64,000 nt of DNA from an uncultured Eubacteriales bacterium (GTDB taxonomy: Bacteria; Bacillota; Clostridia; Oscillospirales; Oscillospiraceae). Positions 62,114 to 64,000 of this stretch are shown piece by piece. The notes under the pieces are model-generated. The model did not search any database and had not been told where the DNA came from. It was given only the letters and a program-made list of their open reading frames with translations. Made by a program: the position numbers and the translations under genes. The first letter of the stretch is position 1, and every line of letters begins with the position of its first letter. The stretch spans positions 62,001-126,000 of the forward strand of contig UQZJ01000005.1 of the NCBI GenBank assembly GCA_900545495.1. The letters run 5' to 3'.

Positions 62114-62719
62114 ATGACTCAGAAGCAAAAGACCCATCGTATCGCGGTGGCCGCCCTGCTGGCAGCGGTGGCCGCCGTCCTCCAGTTCGTGGAGTTCTCC
62201 ATCCCCATCATGCCCGCGTTCGTCAAGCTGGACATCTCCGACCTGCCCGCCCTGCTTGGCACGTTCTCCCTCGGCCCCGTCTACGGCGTTGCCATCCAGT
62301 TTGTGAAGAACCTGCTGCATCTGCCCTTCGGCTCCAGCGCCTGCGTGGGCGAGCTGTCCAACTTCCTGCTGGGCGCTACCTTCGCCTTCATCGCCGGTAT
62401 CATCTACAAGAAGCACAAGAACCGTTCCGGCGCTCTGTGGGGCTCTGTGGCCGGCGCCGCCGCCATGGCGCTCATCAGCCTGCCTCTGAACTATTTCATC
62501 GTCTACCCCGCCTATGTGGTACTGTACGGCCTGCCGCTGGAGGGCATCGTGGGGATGTATCAGGAGATCCTTGGCACCGTGGCGCAGATCCCCACCGGCA
62601 ACGCCCTGTTCAACTGCCTGCTGGTGTTCAACGTTCCCTTCACCCTGTGCAAGGGCCTTCTGGACGTGGCGCTGTGCTTCCTGATCTACAAGCCCCTCAG
62701 CCCCCTGCTGCACAAGTAA
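62114..62719 (+). CDS. ribU: Riboflavin ECF transporter S component RibU
   Basis: A 201-residue membrane protein with about six hydrophobic segments. TQKQKTHRIAVAALLAAVAA opens the protein, and KLDISDLPALLGTFSLGPVY near residue 38 and FVKNLLHLPFGSSACVGELS near 62 are conserved blocks of the RibU family. It binds riboflavin and works with the shared EcfA-EcfA'-EcfT module, which is not in the window. ATG 62114 has AAGGAGTG at 9 nt; an earlier in-frame ATG at 62051 lies in the terminator. The FMN riboswitch confirms the substrate. Confidence 0.96.
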   Translation: MTQKQKTHRIAVAALLAAVAAVLQFVEFSIPIMPAFVKLDISDLPALLGTFSLGPVYGVAIQFVKNLLHLPFGSSACVGELSNFLLGATFAFIAGIIYKKHKNRSGALWGSVAGAAAMALISLPLNYFIVYPAYVVLYGLPLEGIVGMYQEILGTVAQIPTGNALFNCLLVFNVPFTLCKGLLDVALCFLIYKPLSPLLHK

Positions 62720-62727
62720 ACACAACG

Positions 62728-62757
62728 GCAGACGCGCCTGCGGGCGCGTCTGCTTTT
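62728..62757 (+). terminator. Terminator after ribU
   Basis: GCAGACGCGCC and GGCGCGTCTGC pair around a TGCG loop, followed by T6. Confidence 0.92.
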
Positions 62758-62762
62758 TTCTC

Positions 62763-62791
62763 TTTTCAAACGCCGCCGCCTGTGGTATAAT
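62763..62791 (+). promoter_or_regulatory. Promoter of dinB
   Basis: TTTTCA (62763-62768) and TATAAT (62786-62791) are 17 nt apart, ~35 nt before the ATG. No LexA-type palindrome is visible in it. Confidence 0.6.
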
Positions 62792-62825
62792 AGAACAAAC
62801 ATTCCACTTGAGAGGAGGGCCCGCC

Positions 62826-64000
62826 ATGGCTGACCGCATCATTTTCCACTGTGATCTGAACTGCTTCTTCGCATCGGTGGAGCTGCTGGACAAGCCGGCG
62901 CTGCAAGATGTACCGGTGGCCGTCTGCGGCGACCCCGCCTCCCGGCACGGCATCATCCTGGCGAAAAACGAGCCCGCCAAGCAGATGGGCATCCAGACGG
63001 CGGAGACGGTGTGGCAGGCCAAGCAGAAGTGTCCCCACCTCGTCCTCCTGCCGCCCCACCATAGCCTGTACGCCGACTACTCCCGCCGGGTCAACGCCAT
63101 ATACGGGCAGTACACCGATCTGGTGGAGCCCTTCGGCATCGACGAGAGCTGGCTGGACGTGACCGGCAGCCTCCATCTGTTCGGCGGCGACGCCCGGCAG
63201 CTGGCGGACGATATCCGCGGCCGTCTGCGGCAGGAGCTGGGGCTGACCATCTCCGTGGGCGTCTCCTTCAACAAGGTGTTCGCCAAGCTGGGCAGCGACT
63301 ACAAGAAGCCGGACGCTACCACCGTGATCTCCCGTGAGAACTGGCGGGACATGGTGTGGCCGCTGCCGGTGGGCGATTTGCTGTATGTGGGCCGCGCCGC
63401 CCGGCGCACACTGGCGCAGTACGGCGTGGAGACCATCGGGCAGCTGGCGGCGTGCAAGCCGGAGATGCTGGAGCAGCTCATGGGCAAGACGGGTGTGCAG
63501 CTCCACCGCTACGCCAACGGGCTGGACGACGCCCCTGTCCGCCCCCAGCACGAGCACGAGCCGGTAAAGTCCGTGGGCAACAGCACCACCTTTCCGGAAA
63601 ACCTGACCCGCTGGGAGCAGGTGCGCAGCGGCTTGCAGATGCTCAGCGACAGCGTGGCCGGGCGGCTGCGGCAGCAGGGTCTGTACTGCGGCGGCGTAGC
63701 CGTGGGCGTCCGGGACGCCCAGTTCCGAACGGTCAGCCGCCAGATGCGTCTGCCCGGCCCCACCCATCTGATGCGGGATATCTACAACGCAGCGCTGGAG
63801 CTGACCCAACAGCTCTGGAAAGCGCCTACCCCCATCCGGCTGCTGTCCGTCACCGCCCTGTACATCACGGAAAGCGCCGACTCCTACCAGCAGCTGGATC
63901 TGCTGGCGGGTGACGCGCCCCTCCGCGACCAGCGGCAGGAGCAGCTGGAAAGCGCCATGGACGCCATCCGGGACAAATACGGCAAGGATGCCATCGCCTT
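62826..64000 (+). CDS. dinB: DNA polymerase IV / Y-family polymerase, 3'-truncated by window end
   Basis: The frame is open from ATG 62826 to the window edge (391 codons shown). IIFHCDLNCFFASVELLDKP near residue 5 holds the first catalytic Asp (D10), NEPAKQMGIQTAETVWQAKQ is the finger region, and FGIDESWLDVTG near 104 holds the second catalytic pair (D106, E107). TISVGVSFNKVFAKLGSDYK near 140 and VGNSTTFPENLTRWEQV near 253 are the thumb and little-finger start. It performs translesion synthesis. AGGAGGGCCCGCC precedes the ATG. The protein probably ends shortly after the window. Confidence 0.94.
   Translation, partial: MADRIIFHCDLNCFFASVELLDKPALQDVPVAVCGDPASRHGIILAKNEPAKQMGIQTAETVWQAKQKCPHLVLLPPHHSLYADYSRRVNAIYGQYTDLVEPFGIDESWLDVTGSLHLFGGDARQLADDIRGRLRQELGLTISVGVSFNKVFAKLGSDYKKPDATTVISRENWRDMVWPLPVGDLLYVGRAARRTLAQYGVETIGQLAACKPEMLEQLMGKTGVQLHRYANGLDDAPVRPQHEHEPVKSVGNSTTFPENLTRWEQVRSGLQMLSDSVAGRLRQQGLYCGGVAVGVRDAQFRTVSRQMRLPGPTHLMRDIYNAALELTQQLWKAPTPIRLLSVTALYITESADSYQQLDLLAGDAPLRDQRQEQLESAMDAIRDKYGKDAIA

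Noticed and set aside
62763..62825. A LexA/SOS box upstream of dinB
   Set aside because: No GAAC-N4-GTTC-type palindrome is present in the short promoter region; the GAAC near 62793 has no partner.
1..64000. CRISPR array, prophage, integrase or insertion sequence
   Set aside because: No regularly spaced direct repeats, no transposase, integrase or phage structural gene, and no abrupt composition change were seen.

Overview
The window is a 64-kb piece of chromosome from a GC-rich Firmicute. It is most likely a gut-type Clostridia of the Oscillospiraceae (the Oscillibacter/Flavonifractor/Lawsonibacter neighbourhood). The lineage is inferred from several features: a PolC-type replicative polymerase, a CIRCE element, SAM-I, FMN and tandem glycine riboswitches, RibU, a split GcvPA/GcvPB, a YpsA-like SLOG protein, strong AGGAGG ribosome binding sites and very high GC at third codon positions. 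I see no insertion sequence, prophage, CRISPR array, integrase or rRNA. One tRNA gene is present. Most intergenic gaps hold a recognisable sigma-A promoter, a terminator or a riboswitch, so the region looks stable and compact.

Layout. 1-4.2 kb: the end of a DUF512 gene, then der, plsY and an EamA transporter, followed by a tiny divergent pair (a broken 59-codon gene and an XRE regulator). 4.2-14.4 kb: the conserved minus-strand block pyrH-frr-uppS-cdsA-dxr-rseP-ispG-polC (ribosome recycling, isoprenoid and envelope synthesis, replication). 14.5-21.9 kb: an MBL-fold hydrolase, then tig-clpP-clpX / lon-engB (protein quality control). 22-26 kb: rbgA-rnhB-yraN-dipeptidase-phosphoesterase, and rplS with a structured leader. 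26-30.3 kb: a radical-SAM pair (TIGR03960/TIGR03936-like) and an M23/M50 peptidase pair. 30.4-32.1 kb: tRNA-Pro(CGG), a free-standing B3/4 domain protein and a methyltransferase.

32-39.4 kb is a glutamate/proline module: acn-icd is divergent from gltA (the oxidative half-TCA route to 2-oxoglutarate), followed by proBA. 39.5-43.7 kb holds flavin oxidoreductases, a HAD phosphatase and a MATE exporter. 43.7-49.6 kb holds hsp20 under CIRCE control, ftsH, a SpoU methyltransferase, metK behind a SAM-I riboswitch, and a rhomboid-like protein lacking the catalytic motif but carrying a Cys/His-rich tail. 49.7-53.8 kb is a GntR-controlled ABC cassette with two membrane proteins and a large exported protein.

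53.9-60.1 kb is the most striking part: a glycine-riboswitch-controlled operon whose first gene is an in-frame fusion of GcvT (aminomethyltransferase) and GlyA (serine hydroxymethyltransferase), followed by gcvH, gcvPA and gcvPB. The fusion joins the enzyme that makes methylene-THF from glycine to the enzyme that uses methylene-THF plus glycine to make serine. The window ends with a TSCPD/SLOG pair, a DUF2975/XRE pair facing ribU across a 61-bp nested palindrome and an FMN riboswitch, and a 3'-truncated dinB.
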